Shown here: piece by piece, positions 9,658-18,486 of the stretch
Numbering within the stretch: position 1 is the first letter of the stretch
Layout of the letters: each line of letters starts with the position of its first letter
Source: an uncultured Aquimarina sp.
Lineage (GTDB): Bacteria; Bacteroidota; Bacteroidia; Flavobacteriales; Flavobacteriaceae
DNA length: 64,000 nt
Reading direction: 5' to 3'
NCBI RefSeq assembly: GCF_947496855.1
Contig: NZ_CANMED010000004.1
Span: forward strand, 496,001-560,000
Position numbers and translations under genes: made by a program
The notes under the pieces: generated by a model
Seen by the model: the letters and a program-made list of their open reading frames with translations, nothing else
Told to the model about the DNA's origin: nothing
The model's database searches: none

Positions 9658-9690
9658 AAAAAAACAGGTAATAGTACCTGTTTTTTTTGT
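9658..9690 (-). terminator. Bidirectional-looking hairpin terminator
   Basis: CAGGTA (9665-9670) and TACCTG (9675-9680) form a stem flanked by a run of A on the left and T on the right. On the minus strand it lies just downstream of the stop at 9739. Confidence 0.75.
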
Positions 9691-9738
9691 TTCCCCCAAC
9701 TACTTAAATAAGGTGAGCATTTACTGCTATATCAATTT

Positions 9739-10638
9739 TCACACGATTTTTAATGATAGTAATGTATCTCTTTTCTGAGAATGAATTTGTTCAATTGCAT
9801 TATCTAGATCTTTGAGTATTACAATATATTCATTGACCATTTTTCCTAATTGAGATTCTAATTTTTGAACCTCTGCGGTCGCATTATTTTCTTTCAGTGT
9901 TTTAATAGATGATTTTGTTTTAGCAATGGCTTCATCATACTTCGTAGCAATATCTTCTCTCTTTTTTATTATCTCTTCTAGCATTTCAGAGAATAATGCT
10001 TCGATTTCAGTAGACAGATTTTTTTGTATTTCAATTTTAAGATCAGCTTCTGCTTTCGTAATCTCTGAAGTCATTTCATTAGAAACTTCCTGTACATCTC
10101 TTTCTTGGTTCTGCAACTCACCACTAAGACGCTTCAAATAAAACTGTGGAAGATCTAGTTTGATTTCTGTTGTTTCCATCCTTACCTCAGGGAGGTGTAA
10201 CTTCACCTCTACTCGTTTAGAATGAATCTGAGGAATATCTGTTTTGATTTCTATAGTATGCATATATACCTCTGGTATTTTGGTCTTTAACAAACAACCG
10301 CCACCTATTGGATTTTTAGCCACACACCTCATCTTCATTCGAGTTCTCGGAACATCAAACTTTATAGATTCTAATTTCATTTTAACCTCTGGAATATCAA
10401 ATTTTATAGACTCCAGCTTCATACTGAATTGTGGTACATCAAATTTTATAGAGGTTGTTTTCCATTTAACATCAAAAATAACATCTAAGCTTGCTTCTAA
10501 ACCTGATGGATCCGGAGTTTCATCACTAATTTGATTTATTTTTTTAGTTCCTCTCTTTTTAATTTCGTTAATTCGACTTTCAAATTTTTCTCTGATGACG
10601 CGAATCATCTTTTCGATTTTTTCATTCTGTTGACTCAT
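9739..10638 (-). CDS. Unrecognised protein with a 14-residue IKFDVP-type repeat and coiled coil
   Basis: A 299-residue cytoplasmic protein with no signal peptide. Residues about 63-171 carry tandem 14-residue units with the pattern [ST/E]-(I/V)-K-(F/L/T)-D-(V/I/L)-P-x4-K/M. Three units read SIKFDVPQFSMKLE, SIKFDIPEVKMKLE and SIKFDVPRTRMKMR. An interruption with two Cys and a Gly run (CVAKNPIGGGC, residues 105-115) separates these from later units such as EIKTDIPQ, EVKLHLPE and EIKLDLPQ. The regular alternation of beta-like strands and Pro turns suggests a solenoid or extended beta stack. Residues 173-290 are a long Glu/Lys-rich coiled coil. I know no family for it; a scaffold or filament-like role is only a guess. 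Confidence 0.65.
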   Translation of the reverse strand: MSQQNEKIEKMIRVIREKFESRINEIKKRGTKKINQISDETPDPSGLEASLDVIFDVKWKTTSIKFDVPQFSMKLESIKFDIPEVKMKLESIKFDVPRTRMKMRCVAKNPIGGGCLLKTKIPEVYMHTIEIKTDIPQIHSKRVEVKLHLPEVRMETTEIKLDLPQFYLKRLSGELQNQERDVQEVSNEMTSEITKAEADLKIEIQKNLSTEIEALFSEMLEEIIKKREDIATKYDEAIAKTKSSIKTLKENNATAEVQKLESQLGKMVNEYIVILKDLDNAIEQIHSQKRDTLLSLKIV

Positions 10639-10763
10639 ACTTTATTTATTTTAATTACTATTATTTTTAGACAGAACATATCACAACCCATCCTATAATA
10701 ATTAAGAAATTCATTGATGTGTTACTCCTGTTTATGATAAGTTTTTAAGTATTATCTGAAGTG

Positions 10764-11153
10764 TTATTGCTCTATAAGCAACGGTGCACTTACATTAGGC
10801 TGAAGGTTTTGTATTTTATACATTTTGCCTTCTATGTTAATCGTAGTGTTGTAGGGTATAGCTGCCTGCATATCGGAAGTCACCATAAAAGTAATCGAAG
10901 ATTCATTTCGTATATTCTCTCTACAATGGTCTAATGCAGCATTTATTTTTCCGAGATCTTCTAATGCATTTGTTTTTAGATACTCTAAATTTATTTCTCT
11001 ATAAGCAAACAGGTACACAACAGCTTCCTTAAAATTATCATTCTCATAAAATTCTTTTCCTATAACATATAGGTCTTTTCGTTCTATTTGTGCAGATGTC
11101 GATACTGATAATAGGGTAAGGAATACTGCTAGAGTTATAGTCTTTGTTTTCAT
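10764..11153 (-). CDS. Secreted TPR-like protein, unknown function
   Basis: A 129-residue protein with a clear signal peptide (MKTKTITLAVFLTLLSVSTSAQ). A helical pair resembling a single TPR follows (LYVIGKEFYENDNFKEAVVY), then a short beta-rich C-terminus. It starts 5 bases after the stop of the small membrane protein at 11159-11497, so the two form an operon. Function unknown. Confidence 0.6.
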   Translation of the reverse strand: MKTKTITLAVFLTLLSVSTSAQIERKDLYVIGKEFYENDNFKEAVVYLFAYREINLEYLKTNALEDLGKINAALDHCRENIRNESSITFMVTSDMQAAIPYNTTINIEGKMYKIQNLQPNVSAPLLIEQ

Positions 11154-11158
11154 ATCTA

Positions 11159-11497
11159 TTAATCTAATGGTGGTTTATTGACTTCTTTTTGTGGTTTGTT
11201 TAACTGTGTATCAGTTTGCAAGACAGCACTATTACCAGAGATTTCATTTTTTCCTTTAAATCCACTCATTATGGTCGCACAAATAATCACTGCTCCCATC
11301 ACAGCAAAAAAGGTTCCTGGAGCCCCATTCTTTAGCACCAATCTAGTATCACTAAACTTGGCTTGTAAATCTCCTGACTGTCCCCATATCCCTTTAGAAA
11401 ACAATCTGTATCCAAGATAAACAGCAAGTCCTCCTACTGCTAGACATACCAGTTTATATGTCAATGCAGAAAAAATTAGGTAATTATTCGTATCCAT
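11159..11497 (-). CDS. Small membrane protein, unknown function
   Basis: A 112-residue protein with two membrane segments at about 8-28 (LIFSALTYKLVCLAVGGLAV) and 60-78, joined by a polar linker with KFSDTRLVLKNGAPG, and a polar Lys/Pro-rich C-terminal tail. No family recognised. It is the first gene of a two-gene unit with the secreted protein at 10764-11153. Confidence 0.6.
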   Translation of the reverse strand: MDTNNYLIFSALTYKLVCLAVGGLAVYLGYRLFSKGIWGQSGDLQAKFSDTRLVLKNGAPGTFFAVMGAVIICATIMSGFKGKNEISGNSAVLQTDTQLNKPQKEVNKPPLD

Positions 11498-12078
11498 AGT
11501 ATTGAATTAATTTCTGATGTAAAACTACCCTGCAAATTATATGATCTCAATACCCAATACCCGGTATTTTAGGCATTAACCCCTTAGTGACATACCCTTT
11601 AGCCATCGAGAAGGTAGTTCGAAGCATTGATTTAATAGGTAGAAGGAGTTTGGTAAAGTCTCTAAGGCCAAAAATGAAGACACTATGGCCAGAAATTAGG
11701 GCTGGGAGCCCATTATAGAAGGTAATTACCCCTAATTTTAGGGGTTAGAGGTCATAAAGTGACCCTGCGAAGGATTGTTTTAATACTAACCAGGAGTTCT
11801 CTAAAAGCTAGAAGGCTTATGCGGGTGAGAGAAACCCTTCGAGCTCGACCGTTTATATGCCTGCCCAGAGCCTGGAGCGTTCACACCGAGCGAAACCGAA
11901 ATGTAGTCGAAGGGCTTATATCAGTTATCATTTGAATTTACCGGTATTATCTTTTTTTGTCATTCCAGCGGAGGCCGGAATTCACTATAAACATGTTACC
12001 ATTATTCTGGATACTGCTATACAGCAGAATGACAGCTTGATGATTTTTTATTACAAAAAAGAAGAAATATAAATAAGA
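11498..12078. other. Repeat-rich intergenic region without a convincing gene
   Basis: About 580 bases with no credible coding frame. It contains CCCCTAATTTTAGGGG (palindrome near 11730-11745), a degenerate CGAAGGGCTTA repeat near 11905 and a dispersed GTCATTCC-type repeat at 11959-12033. Base composition is richer in G and C than the rest of the window. A 71-codon frame at 11857-12072 runs through the repeats and is not supported. Confidence 0.6.
11959..12033. repeat. Dispersed 75-bp GTCATTCC intergenic repeat
   Basis: Begins GTCATTCCAGCGGAGGCC and ends GAATGAC, giving GTCATTC/GAATGAC terminal inverted repeats. It resembles a repeat family common between genes in many bacteria. Confidence 0.65.
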
Positions 12079-13482
12079 TTACAGATTCTCTGGATTGACG
12101 GCTAGGTTCTTAAATAACTTTGCTTTCGTACCAAAATACTTATTCTGCAATTTATTACTTTTTAACTCTGCATCAATCAATTTACTTTCTCGTGAATTGA
12201 TCAAAAACAATGAACTCTCACCAAAACTAAATTTACGCTCCTCTGCTTGTAATAAAGTGGTATAATCATTTACAATATTGGCGATTAAATTATTTTGAGT
12301 TTTAAAGGATTCTAACTCGTTATAAATGGCATTTACTTTATTTTCTATTTGCAATTGTACACTGGCCAATTCATACTGCCCATCCTGGATCTTATATTTA
12401 GCTAGTTTTACCGCACCACGCTCTTTTCGCAAAAATAATGGAAACTGAAAGCTAACTCCTCCTTTATAATCTGCCGTATTAAAGGAATTACCTATTTCTG
12501 GTGAAGCTGTTAGGAAATTGTACTCCAGATTAATTTTAGGCAGCAACTTATTGGCTTTGAGTCTACGATCTATCTCTAGTCCTTCTATTTTATAGTTAAG
12601 TGATCTTAGTTTAGGATGGTTTACCAAGTCTACTTCTGTAAACAAGGCTTGCTGTATTTGTAATGTCTGATCAATAACTGCATCTACCTCATTATCTGGA
12701 ATCACATTAGGCTGTAACTCTACAGGAATATTGTTACCAATCCACAGATAATTAGAAAGATCTAAGCTGGCTTTCATCAATTTTACCTTTGCCTGTTCTA
12801 AGCTTAACTGACGATTCTGTACCGTAATTTTTGCCTCGACCGTATCAATAATCGCTTTATCTCCTGCTAAGGCACTCTTCTTTACACCTTGGAAACGTGC
12901 TCTAGCATTGGTTAGAAAATTCTGATAGATTTCTTTTTCATTAAATGCTTCTAACCAATCAAAATAGGCTAATGATGCATCGTATAAAATCTCATTGACC
13001 AGAAGATCCCGATCTGCTTTGGTTTGTTCCCTAAATAATCGTGCCTTTTTTAGTGATGCCATACGATCATTGATCAATAATCCCTGTGCAATAGGTACCG
13101 ATATTCCTGCACTATACAGTCCTTCATCAGGCACTGTTCTTTCTTCATTAAGAAAAACCCCTTCATTCTGTTCGAAATTAGCTTTCAGCTCGATTCCATA
13201 CCAGGTTGGCACCTTGAAAGTAGCATTCAGCAAATCATAATATTCTAACCCTTTGAATTTTTTTCGATCATAATCCACTTCTATTTTAGGATCAAAACCA
13301 CCTCTGGATTTTAATAGATTTGCTTCTCCTACACTTATATTTAACTCCGCTTGTTTAGCTACCGGATGATGTTTCTTTACAAAACCCAGATATTCTTCAA
13401 AATTAAGCGTAATGGTATCTTCTTCCTGTGCACATAGCACCGTGGTCAAAAAAAGAAAACTGTACAACACGTATTTGTTCAT
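12079..13482 (-). CDS. TolC-family outer membrane efflux protein
   Basis: A 467-residue protein with signal peptide MNKYVLYSFLFLTTVLCAQ. The rest is the duplicated long-helix plan of outer membrane efflux proteins, with coiled-coil stretches around 160-240 and 370-450 and beta segments such as VDYDRKKFKG and INLEYNFLTA. Known role: trimeric channel-tunnel across the outer membrane for type I or tripartite export. It is the last gene of the operon TetR-ABC-HlyD-TolC, starting 3 bases after the HlyD stop. Substrate unknown. Confidence 0.9.
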   Translation of the reverse strand: MNKYVLYSFLFLTTVLCAQEEDTITLNFEEYLGFVKKHHPVAKQAELNISVGEANLLKSRGGFDPKIEVDYDRKKFKGLEYYDLLNATFKVPTWYGIELKANFEQNEGVFLNEERTVPDEGLYSAGISVPIAQGLLINDRMASLKKARLFREQTKADRDLLVNEILYDASLAYFDWLEAFNEKEIYQNFLTNARARFQGVKKSALAGDKAIIDTVEAKITVQNRQLSLEQAKVKLMKASLDLSNYLWIGNNIPVELQPNVIPDNEVDAVIDQTLQIQQALFTEVDLVNHPKLRSLNYKIEGLEIDRRLKANKLLPKINLEYNFLTASPEIGNSFNTADYKGGVSFQFPLFLRKERGAVKLAKYKIQDGQYELASVQLQIENKVNAIYNELESFKTQNNLIANIVNDYTTLLQAEERKFSFGESSLFLINSRESKLIDAELKSNKLQNKYFGTKAKLFKNLAVNPENL

Positions 13483-13485
13483 AGG

Positions 13486-14841
13486 TTATTTTTTCTTTTT
13501 GGCAGTTGCTGTTTTACCTTCAGGTTGATAATAATTAGGTGGAAAACCATTTAATTGGCGCCATAATTCGAACCAGATCGGCACATCCTCCAGTAATGCA
13601 ATCGTATACGCTCCTGATCCTACACGTACACCGTCTGGCCATTCGTGGTCATTAGGATCTGGTGATATTAGCACTCTATATTTTCCGTTAGCACTTATAA
13701 ATGTTTCTACGGCAACTACTTTTCCTCCATAGGTTCCGTAGGATACATTAGGCCAACCACTAAATATGATTGCCGGCCAACCATCAAACTGTACTCTTAT
13801 TTCTTCGCCAATATGTACCAAAGGCAGATCTATAGGCCTTACAAAGGTTTCTACTGCCATGTCATATTCTGATGGCATAATCCCTACTAACTGATCTCCT
13901 TCTTTAAAGGTTTCTCCAATACCAGATTGGATCGCTTTATTAATGTATCCATTTTGTGGTGCTTTTATGAAGTATAAATCATTACGCATCTCATAATTGG
14001 TATATTCGTTCTCTAACTTGGTTACTTGTGCCTCCGCATCAAACTGACCCGATTGCGCAGTAAAACGATCACTTTGAGATTTTGATATTTTCTCTGCATA
14101 CTCTGCCTGGATACGGTTCATCTCTATCTGTGCATTGATCACATTATTCTCACTGGCCAATAATTTATTCTCTTGCGAAATTAATTTAGCTTGTGTTTCT
14201 TGTAGTTTTAATCGTTTTGTCTCTACATCTGTAAGCGATTTCAGTCCTTCTTGTTCTAGTTGTTCAGTACGCTTGAACTGTCGTTCTGCAATACTAATAT
14301 TAGTTTTTGCAGCTTCCAGATCAATACTATCACTTTTCACTTTTAATCGAGATTGTAGTAACTTATTATTCGCTTGTTGTAATTTTAGCACACGTTCTCG
14401 CACTAGTGCGTCTGCTTGGTTACCTAATGCTTTGACCTTTTCGCCATACGAAGTAACCGACATAGATTTTGCTTTGATCTGCTGTCCTGTTCTCGATACT
14501 AGATTAGGGTCAAAATATTCGTTTTTAACCTCAGAGATTCGTAGGATCGTATCCCCTTTTTTAACGTAATCTCCTTCTCGCACATACCACTCCTCTATTC
14601 TACCCGGTATTGGAGATTGAATTGTCTGCGGTCGTTGACCTGGAGTTAAGGTAGTTACAAACCCATTACCCGTAATGTTTTGAGTCCAAGGAAAAAACAA
14701 TATGATAAAAACGATAATGGTAAATGTTAATAAAAATCGATTAAAATATTTATAATGTTCCTTACCAAAGACCCTCTGTGATGCTTTATATCCTAAAATA
14801 TCCACAGTTTTGTTTAGCTTGTTATTTGAAATATTTAGCAT
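13486..14841 (-). CDS. HlyD-family periplasmic adaptor (membrane fusion protein)
   Basis: A 451-residue protein. One membrane span at about 33-52 (FLLTFTIIVFIILFF) is followed by a split lipoyl-like domain (IQSPIPGRIEEWYVREGDYV near 73-92, and FIKAPQNGYINKAI near 303). Between them is a long coiled-coil hairpin (about 115-285), and a beta-barrel adaptor part completes the protein. Known role: bridges the inner-membrane transporter and TolC. It lies 5 bases downstream of the ABC gene and 3 bases upstream of the TolC gene. The C-terminal tail is Lys-rich (TATAKKKK). Confidence 0.9.
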   Translation of the reverse strand: MLNISNNKLNKTVDILGYKASQRVFGKEHYKYFNRFLLTFTIIVFIILFFPWTQNITGNGFVTTLTPGQRPQTIQSPIPGRIEEWYVREGDYVKKGDTILRISEVKNEYFDPNLVSRTGQQIKAKSMSVTSYGEKVKALGNQADALVRERVLKLQQANNKLLQSRLKVKSDSIDLEAAKTNISIAERQFKRTEQLEQEGLKSLTDVETKRLKLQETQAKLISQENKLLASENNVINAQIEMNRIQAEYAEKISKSQSDRFTAQSGQFDAEAQVTKLENEYTNYEMRNDLYFIKAPQNGYINKAIQSGIGETFKEGDQLVGIMPSEYDMAVETFVRPIDLPLVHIGEEIRVQFDGWPAIIFSGWPNVSYGTYGGKVVAVETFISANGKYRVLISPDPNDHEWPDGVRVGSGAYTIALLEDVPIWFELWRQLNGFPPNYYQPEGKTATAKKKK

Positions 14842-14846
14842 ACCTT

Positions 14847-16514
14847 TTATTTTTCGCTTACTATTTTTCCGTTATCCATTGTAATAATTCTACTACAGCG
14901 TGATGACCATTTATTATTCTCACTAACTACAACTAATGCCCAAGGATTTTCTGGATCTGCAAGAAAATCCATAATCCTTGTAGCTTCTGCTCCATTAAAT
15001 TGATCTAATGGGTCTTTAAGAATCAGTAATTTTGGTTTTCTCACAATACCTCGAGCTAATACAATCTTTTTACCAATTGTATATGGTATTTGTCTTCCTT
15101 CTGGATATAACATGGTTTGTAATCCTTTTGGTTGTTCTTTTACAAATTGAAGTAGCCCTACTTTCTCTAATGCCCAATACACCTGTTCACTGGTAATATT
15201 GCTATCGCCAAAAGTTATATTCTCCAAAATAGTTCCTTCAAAAGGAGATTCTTCTGTAAGCGACTGTCCTAAATACCCTCTATAGTAATTAAGGTTTACT
15301 CCTTTTAGTGAAACATTATTGATATAAATACTACCACTGTCTGGTTCTAGTAACCCTGCCATCAATCGTAAAAGAGTTGTCTTACCAGAGCCATTAGATC
15401 CTTGTATTAATATGGTACAAGTCTCTGATATCGTTAAAGAAATATTATCTATGATTTTTTTGTCTCTATCTGGAACTGAATAAGAAACCTGATCTAGTTC
15501 TATTACAAATCCTTCATCTTCTTTAAAGGGTTTTTCTCCTTCCTGAGGTTCTAATTCTTTATCGACAACTTGCCCTATTTTTTCTAAAGAAGTTAGTACA
15601 TCATAAAATGATTCGAGCCCTACAATCAATTTTTCTACAGAACTAATCACTAGTAAAATAATAATCTCTGCTGCTACAAACTGACCTATATTCATCTGTT
15701 GATTTAAAACCAGTACTCCACCTATTAATAAAAGTCCCGCTGTTACCAGCACCTTAAAACCAATCATCTGAATAAATTGTATCACCAATATTCTAAAATG
15801 ACTCTCTCTAGAATCCAGATAATCGGCTACCAAAGCATCATTCTTATTTAACGCCAGACTCGTTCTACCAGACAACTTAAAACTTACAATAGATCGTGCT
15901 ACCTCCTGAATCCAATGCGCTACTTTATATTTACTTTTGGATTCACTTAGACTTGTCTCCAATCCTTTGGTTGCTGTGTATTTAAATACGATATAGATTA
16001 ATACCAATAACAACAAACCATAAATAATAAAGAATGGATGATAAAAAGATAAAAGTAAGAGTCCAAAAATGATTTGTACTAAAGCGGTAGGGAAATCCAC
16101 TAATATTTTAGATAATCCCTTTTGAATTGTTAGCGTATCAAAAAAACGATTTGCCAGTTCTGGTGGATAATAATTACGTAATTCACTCATCTTGATTTTA
16201 GGAAATCGATACGTAAACTCAAAAGAAGCTCTGGTAAAGATCTTCTGCTGTACATTTTCAATAATTCTAATTTGCATAAACTGAAGTATCCCAACAAATA
16301 AGACACCTGCGGTAACTAAAATTACCAGAATTATCCAAGATGTACTCACCTGAGCTCCTTGCAATAAATTGATAATCGCTTGTATCCCTAAAGGAAGCGA
16401 TAAACTTACCAATCCCGCAAAAATTGCATAATAAAATATTTGGAGGATATCTCTTTTATCAAGTTTTAAGAGTCCCATCAGACGCTGCCAAGCAGTCAAT
16501 ATGTTTTTAGCCAT
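14847..16514 (-). CDS. Type I exporter ABC protein (fused TMD-NBD) with degenerate ATPase motifs
   Basis: A 555-residue half-transporter. The membrane domain spans about 25-305 with no C39 peptidase in front, and the nucleotide-binding domain spans about 337-555. Walker A is intact (GSNGSGKTT, 372-380) and a Q-loop Gln is present (Q417). The LSGGQ signature is replaced by IPYTIGKK (476-483). The Walker B Asp and catalytic Glu are Lys500 and Asp501 (LLILKDP), the D-loop is DQFN, and the switch His is Glu532 (VVVSENN). A homodimer would therefore lack normal hydrolytic sites. Its stop and start overlap with neighbours (8 bases with the TetR gene), so it is operonic with HlyD and TolC. Substrate unknown. 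Confidence 0.85.
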   Translation of the reverse strand: MAKNILTAWQRLMGLLKLDKRDILQIFYYAIFAGLVSLSLPLGIQAIINLLQGAQVSTSWIILVILVTAGVLFVGILQFMQIRIIENVQQKIFTRASFEFTYRFPKIKMSELRNYYPPELANRFFDTLTIQKGLSKILVDFPTALVQIIFGLLLLSFYHPFFIIYGLLLLVLIYIVFKYTATKGLETSLSESKSKYKVAHWIQEVARSIVSFKLSGRTSLALNKNDALVADYLDSRESHFRILVIQFIQMIGFKVLVTAGLLLIGGVLVLNQQMNIGQFVAAEIIILLVISSVEKLIVGLESFYDVLTSLEKIGQVVDKELEPQEGEKPFKEDEGFVIELDQVSYSVPDRDKKIIDNISLTISETCTILIQGSNGSGKTTLLRLMAGLLEPDSGSIYINNVSLKGVNLNYYRGYLGQSLTEESPFEGTILENITFGDSNITSEQVYWALEKVGLLQFVKEQPKGLQTMLYPEGRQIPYTIGKKIVLARGIVRKPKLLILKDPLDQFNGAEATRIMDFLADPENPWALVVVSENNKWSSRCSRIITMDNGKIVSEK

Positions 16515-17193
16515 TCTTTTGGTTATTTAAAGAATTAAATACTAGGTTAATAAAGTATGTAGTGGGTGTGATCTTCTCATCACAATCGGTTAATGAAGAA
16601 AAATGATCCTTTAGAAAATGCTGATGCAAAGATCCTTCGGTCACTGTACTTGCCAAACTGGTGGGATATTTATAATGATTATCAACTTCCATAATCATAT
16701 CCTTTATCCGATTTACCAGCCTTTTATATATAGAAAAATATCCTTCTTTGTTTTCATTATCGACCTCTTTAGTCAAATATGATTTAGAATATTCATTAAT
16801 AACAATTTTGTTTAGTAACACCTCATTAATATGAGAAAAAGAAGAATCTTCTTTTGTTGCACGTGTAATAATTTCTATCGCTTTATTTAGTTTTTCTTTC
16901 GCATCAGAAATACTATTAGTTGTAAATACCAATTGGTATTCTAACCATCCCCAATACCAAGAAGTAAGGTATAAAAGTAATTTATGTTTATTTTCGAAAT
17001 ATCTATAAATCGAACTTTCATTAGATCCAATTTTTTCGCCCAGTTTTTTAAAAGTGAAACTATCAAAGCCTATCTCATCAATTAATAGGATACTAAACTC
17101 TATAATTTTTTTTCCTAAAGTCGAGGATTCCGGATCCTTCAGATATATATTATTGTTGATATTAACTTTTAAGTCTTGAAGTATAAATTTCAT
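16507..17193 (-). CDS. TetR/AcrR-family regulator of the export operon
   Basis: I use the ATG at 17193; the frame to 17235 adds a hydrophobic stub that overlaps the promoter. The protein has 228 residues. The helix-turn-helix is at about 30-62 (DSFTFKKLGEKIGSNESSIYRYF), followed by a helical ligand-binding region. Its stop overlaps the start of the ABC gene by 8 bases, so it leads the operon TetR-ABC-HlyD-TolC. A 15-bp palindrome overlaps its promoter, which suggests autorepression and ligand-controlled export. TetR proteins of this Tyr-rich type (TSWYWGWLEYQ) often sit beside Bacteroidota efflux genes. Confidence 0.85.
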   Translation of the reverse strand: MKFILQDLKVNINNNIYLKDPESSTLGKKIIEFSILLIDEIGFDSFTFKKLGEKIGSNESSIYRYFENKHKLLLYLTSWYWGWLEYQLVFTTNSISDAKEKLNKAIEIITRATKEDSSFSHINEVLLNKIVINEYSKSYLTKEVDNENKEGYFSIYKRLVNRIKDMIMEVDNHYKYPTSLASTVTEGSLHQHFLKDHFSSLTDCDEKITPTTYFINLVFNSLNNQKNG

Positions 17194-17205
17194 TATTAAA
17201 ACTAT

Positions 17206-17230
17206 TTTGTTCAAAAGTAATAGTATTACT
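17206..17230 (-). promoter_or_regulatory. Putative promoter and TetR operator of the export operon
   Basis: AGTAATAGTATTACT (17216-17230) is a perfect inverted repeat with 7-bp arms and a single central base, 23 bases upstream of the TetR start codon. On the minus strand it overlaps TACTTTTG (17212-17219), a full match to the Bacteroidota -7 consensus TAnnTTTG. Binding there would block transcription. Confidence 0.6.
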
Positions 17231-17337
17231 ATCAATATTTAATACATTAACTATTATTTAACCAAATTTTGTGTTTTGTAGTTAATCAAATATTGGTAAA
17301 TTTAGGACACACATCATTCCATAAAAATTACACATCT

Positions 17338-17691
17338 ATGAAAAATCTAGTATTTATAGCATTTTTATCGATCGTTACGATGAATGCTCAAGATTCGAAA
17401 GTTTTATCCTCAGAGACTATATCCATTGGCGATATTATTACCTTAGGAGCTCCATCAGCGCAGACGTATCAATACATCCTGTTCCCTCGTTTAAATTTTA
17501 TCATCAAAAAGGGAGGAACCACTAATTTCAGAAAATTAGAAGGAGTTCAAGTAGTTGTTACCAATAAAGAAGAAATAGAAGGAAAAACGCATATTACCAT
17601 TAAAAGAAAAGATGGAAAGAAGTTTCTGAACAGTATCGTTGTGGTAAAAGTAATTCTTAAGGCTGCCGCAGAAGCAAAAGAAATATTGTGA
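17338..17691 (+). CDS. Small secreted protein, unknown function
   Basis: The ATG at 17338 gives a 117-residue protein with a signal peptide (MKNLVFIAFLSIVTMNAQ). The frame to 17269 would add a non-signal stretch and is less likely. The mature part is Lys-rich with alternating beta segments (EGVQVVVTNKEEIEGKTHIT). No family recognised. It is divergent from the TetR gene and shares its intergenic region of about 145 bases. Confidence 0.6.
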   Translation: MKNLVFIAFLSIVTMNAQDSKVLSSETISIGDIITLGAPSAQTYQYILFPRLNFIIKKGGTTNFRKLEGVQVVVTNKEEIEGKTHITIKRKDGKKFLNSIVVVKVILKAAAEAKEIL

Positions 17692-17716
17692 TTTTTGTAT
17701 AAAATAGGGGAGATTC

Positions 17717-18085
17717 TCAATCTATGTCGAGCTCCTCTTTCTTTTTTATTTCTGCAAGTTTATCCCTAATATCCTGATCATCTAGATATCTTAGTAAAGC
17801 TTGTTTGAAGTAATCTTTATCGCCATAAATGACCTGAGATTCTTCGACAAGATGACCTTCCTTAAGCATATTTCCCTCTCCGGTAACCAACCAGGTAGGA
17901 TTAATATCTGTATACAATTGTATAACCTTTTCTATAAAGTCTCCTCCAATATTACTATTGGCTGATTGTAATCTATGTAAATACCCAGCACTCGCACCAA
18001 TGGAGAGACTAAAACTTCTAAGACTAATTCCTAAATGGGCCGAAAATACAATAACTCTATCTAAAATTTTATCTTTTTTATCCAA
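17717..18085 (-). CDS. XRE-type helix-turn-helix regulator
   Basis: A 122-residue protein. A lambda-repressor-like helix-turn-helix is at about 8-55 (LGISLRSFSLSIGASAGYLHRL), followed by INPTWLVTGEGNML, a sequence very typical of small phage-type and Bacteroidota XRE regulators. The C-terminal third is charged. It is divergent from the 88-residue gene at 18197. Target unknown; repression of its own region is usual for the family. Confidence 0.8.
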   Translation of the reverse strand: MDKKDKILDRVIVFSAHLGISLRSFSLSIGASAGYLHRLQSANSNIGGDFIEKVIQLYTDINPTWLVTGEGNMLKEGHLVEESQVIYGDKDYFKQALLRYLDDQDIRDKLAEIKKKEELDID

Positions 18086-18196
18086 AATATTGACTATTAT
18101 TTGTGTATATCTAATATTTTATATAATATTGCATAACAAAACGATAACACTACATTCACAAAGATACTTATACCAACAATATTAGCCAACTTATTT

Positions 18197-18463
18197 ATGA
18201 TCACACCTGAAGAACGTACCGCGATCTTAAAGGTCATAGGAAGTAAGCATGTAAAGAAAATACAAGCCTACTTAAACCAGAACAAGATTTTAAGCCCTAG
18301 TAAAAAATCATATTCCAAAACGAGTATCTCCTATATTCTATCAGGAGAAAGAGAAAATGAGGTCGTGGAAAATGCAATTTTTGCCTATGCCCATCAAAAA
18401 ATGATCGAAAAAGAAAAACAACAAGAATTGCGAGATCTTATTGTCTCTAAACAAAAATTATAA
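18197..18463 (+). CDS. Small helical protein, possible DNA-binding, unknown function
   Basis: An 88-residue protein, basic and helical. The segment KKSYSKTSISYILSGERENEVVENAI resembles the recognition part of small helix-turn-helix proteins seen across Flavobacteriia. It is divergently transcribed from the XRE regulator, with 111 bases between, so the two may be a regulatory pair. No firm family. Confidence 0.6.
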   Translation: MITPEERTAILKVIGSKHVKKIQAYLNQNKILSPSKKSYSKTSISYILSGERENEVVENAIFAYAHQKMIEKEKQQELRDLIVSKQKL

Positions 18464-18486
18464 CCCAAAACCAAAGTACTTGCCCG

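Noticed and set aside
11857..12072. 71-codon frame in the repeat block
   Set aside because: Runs through two intergenic repeats, so it is unlikely to be a protein.
14847..16514. ABC protein as exporter of the double-glycine peptides
   Set aside because: It has no C39 peptidase domain to cut GG leaders, and none of the peptide genes is near it.
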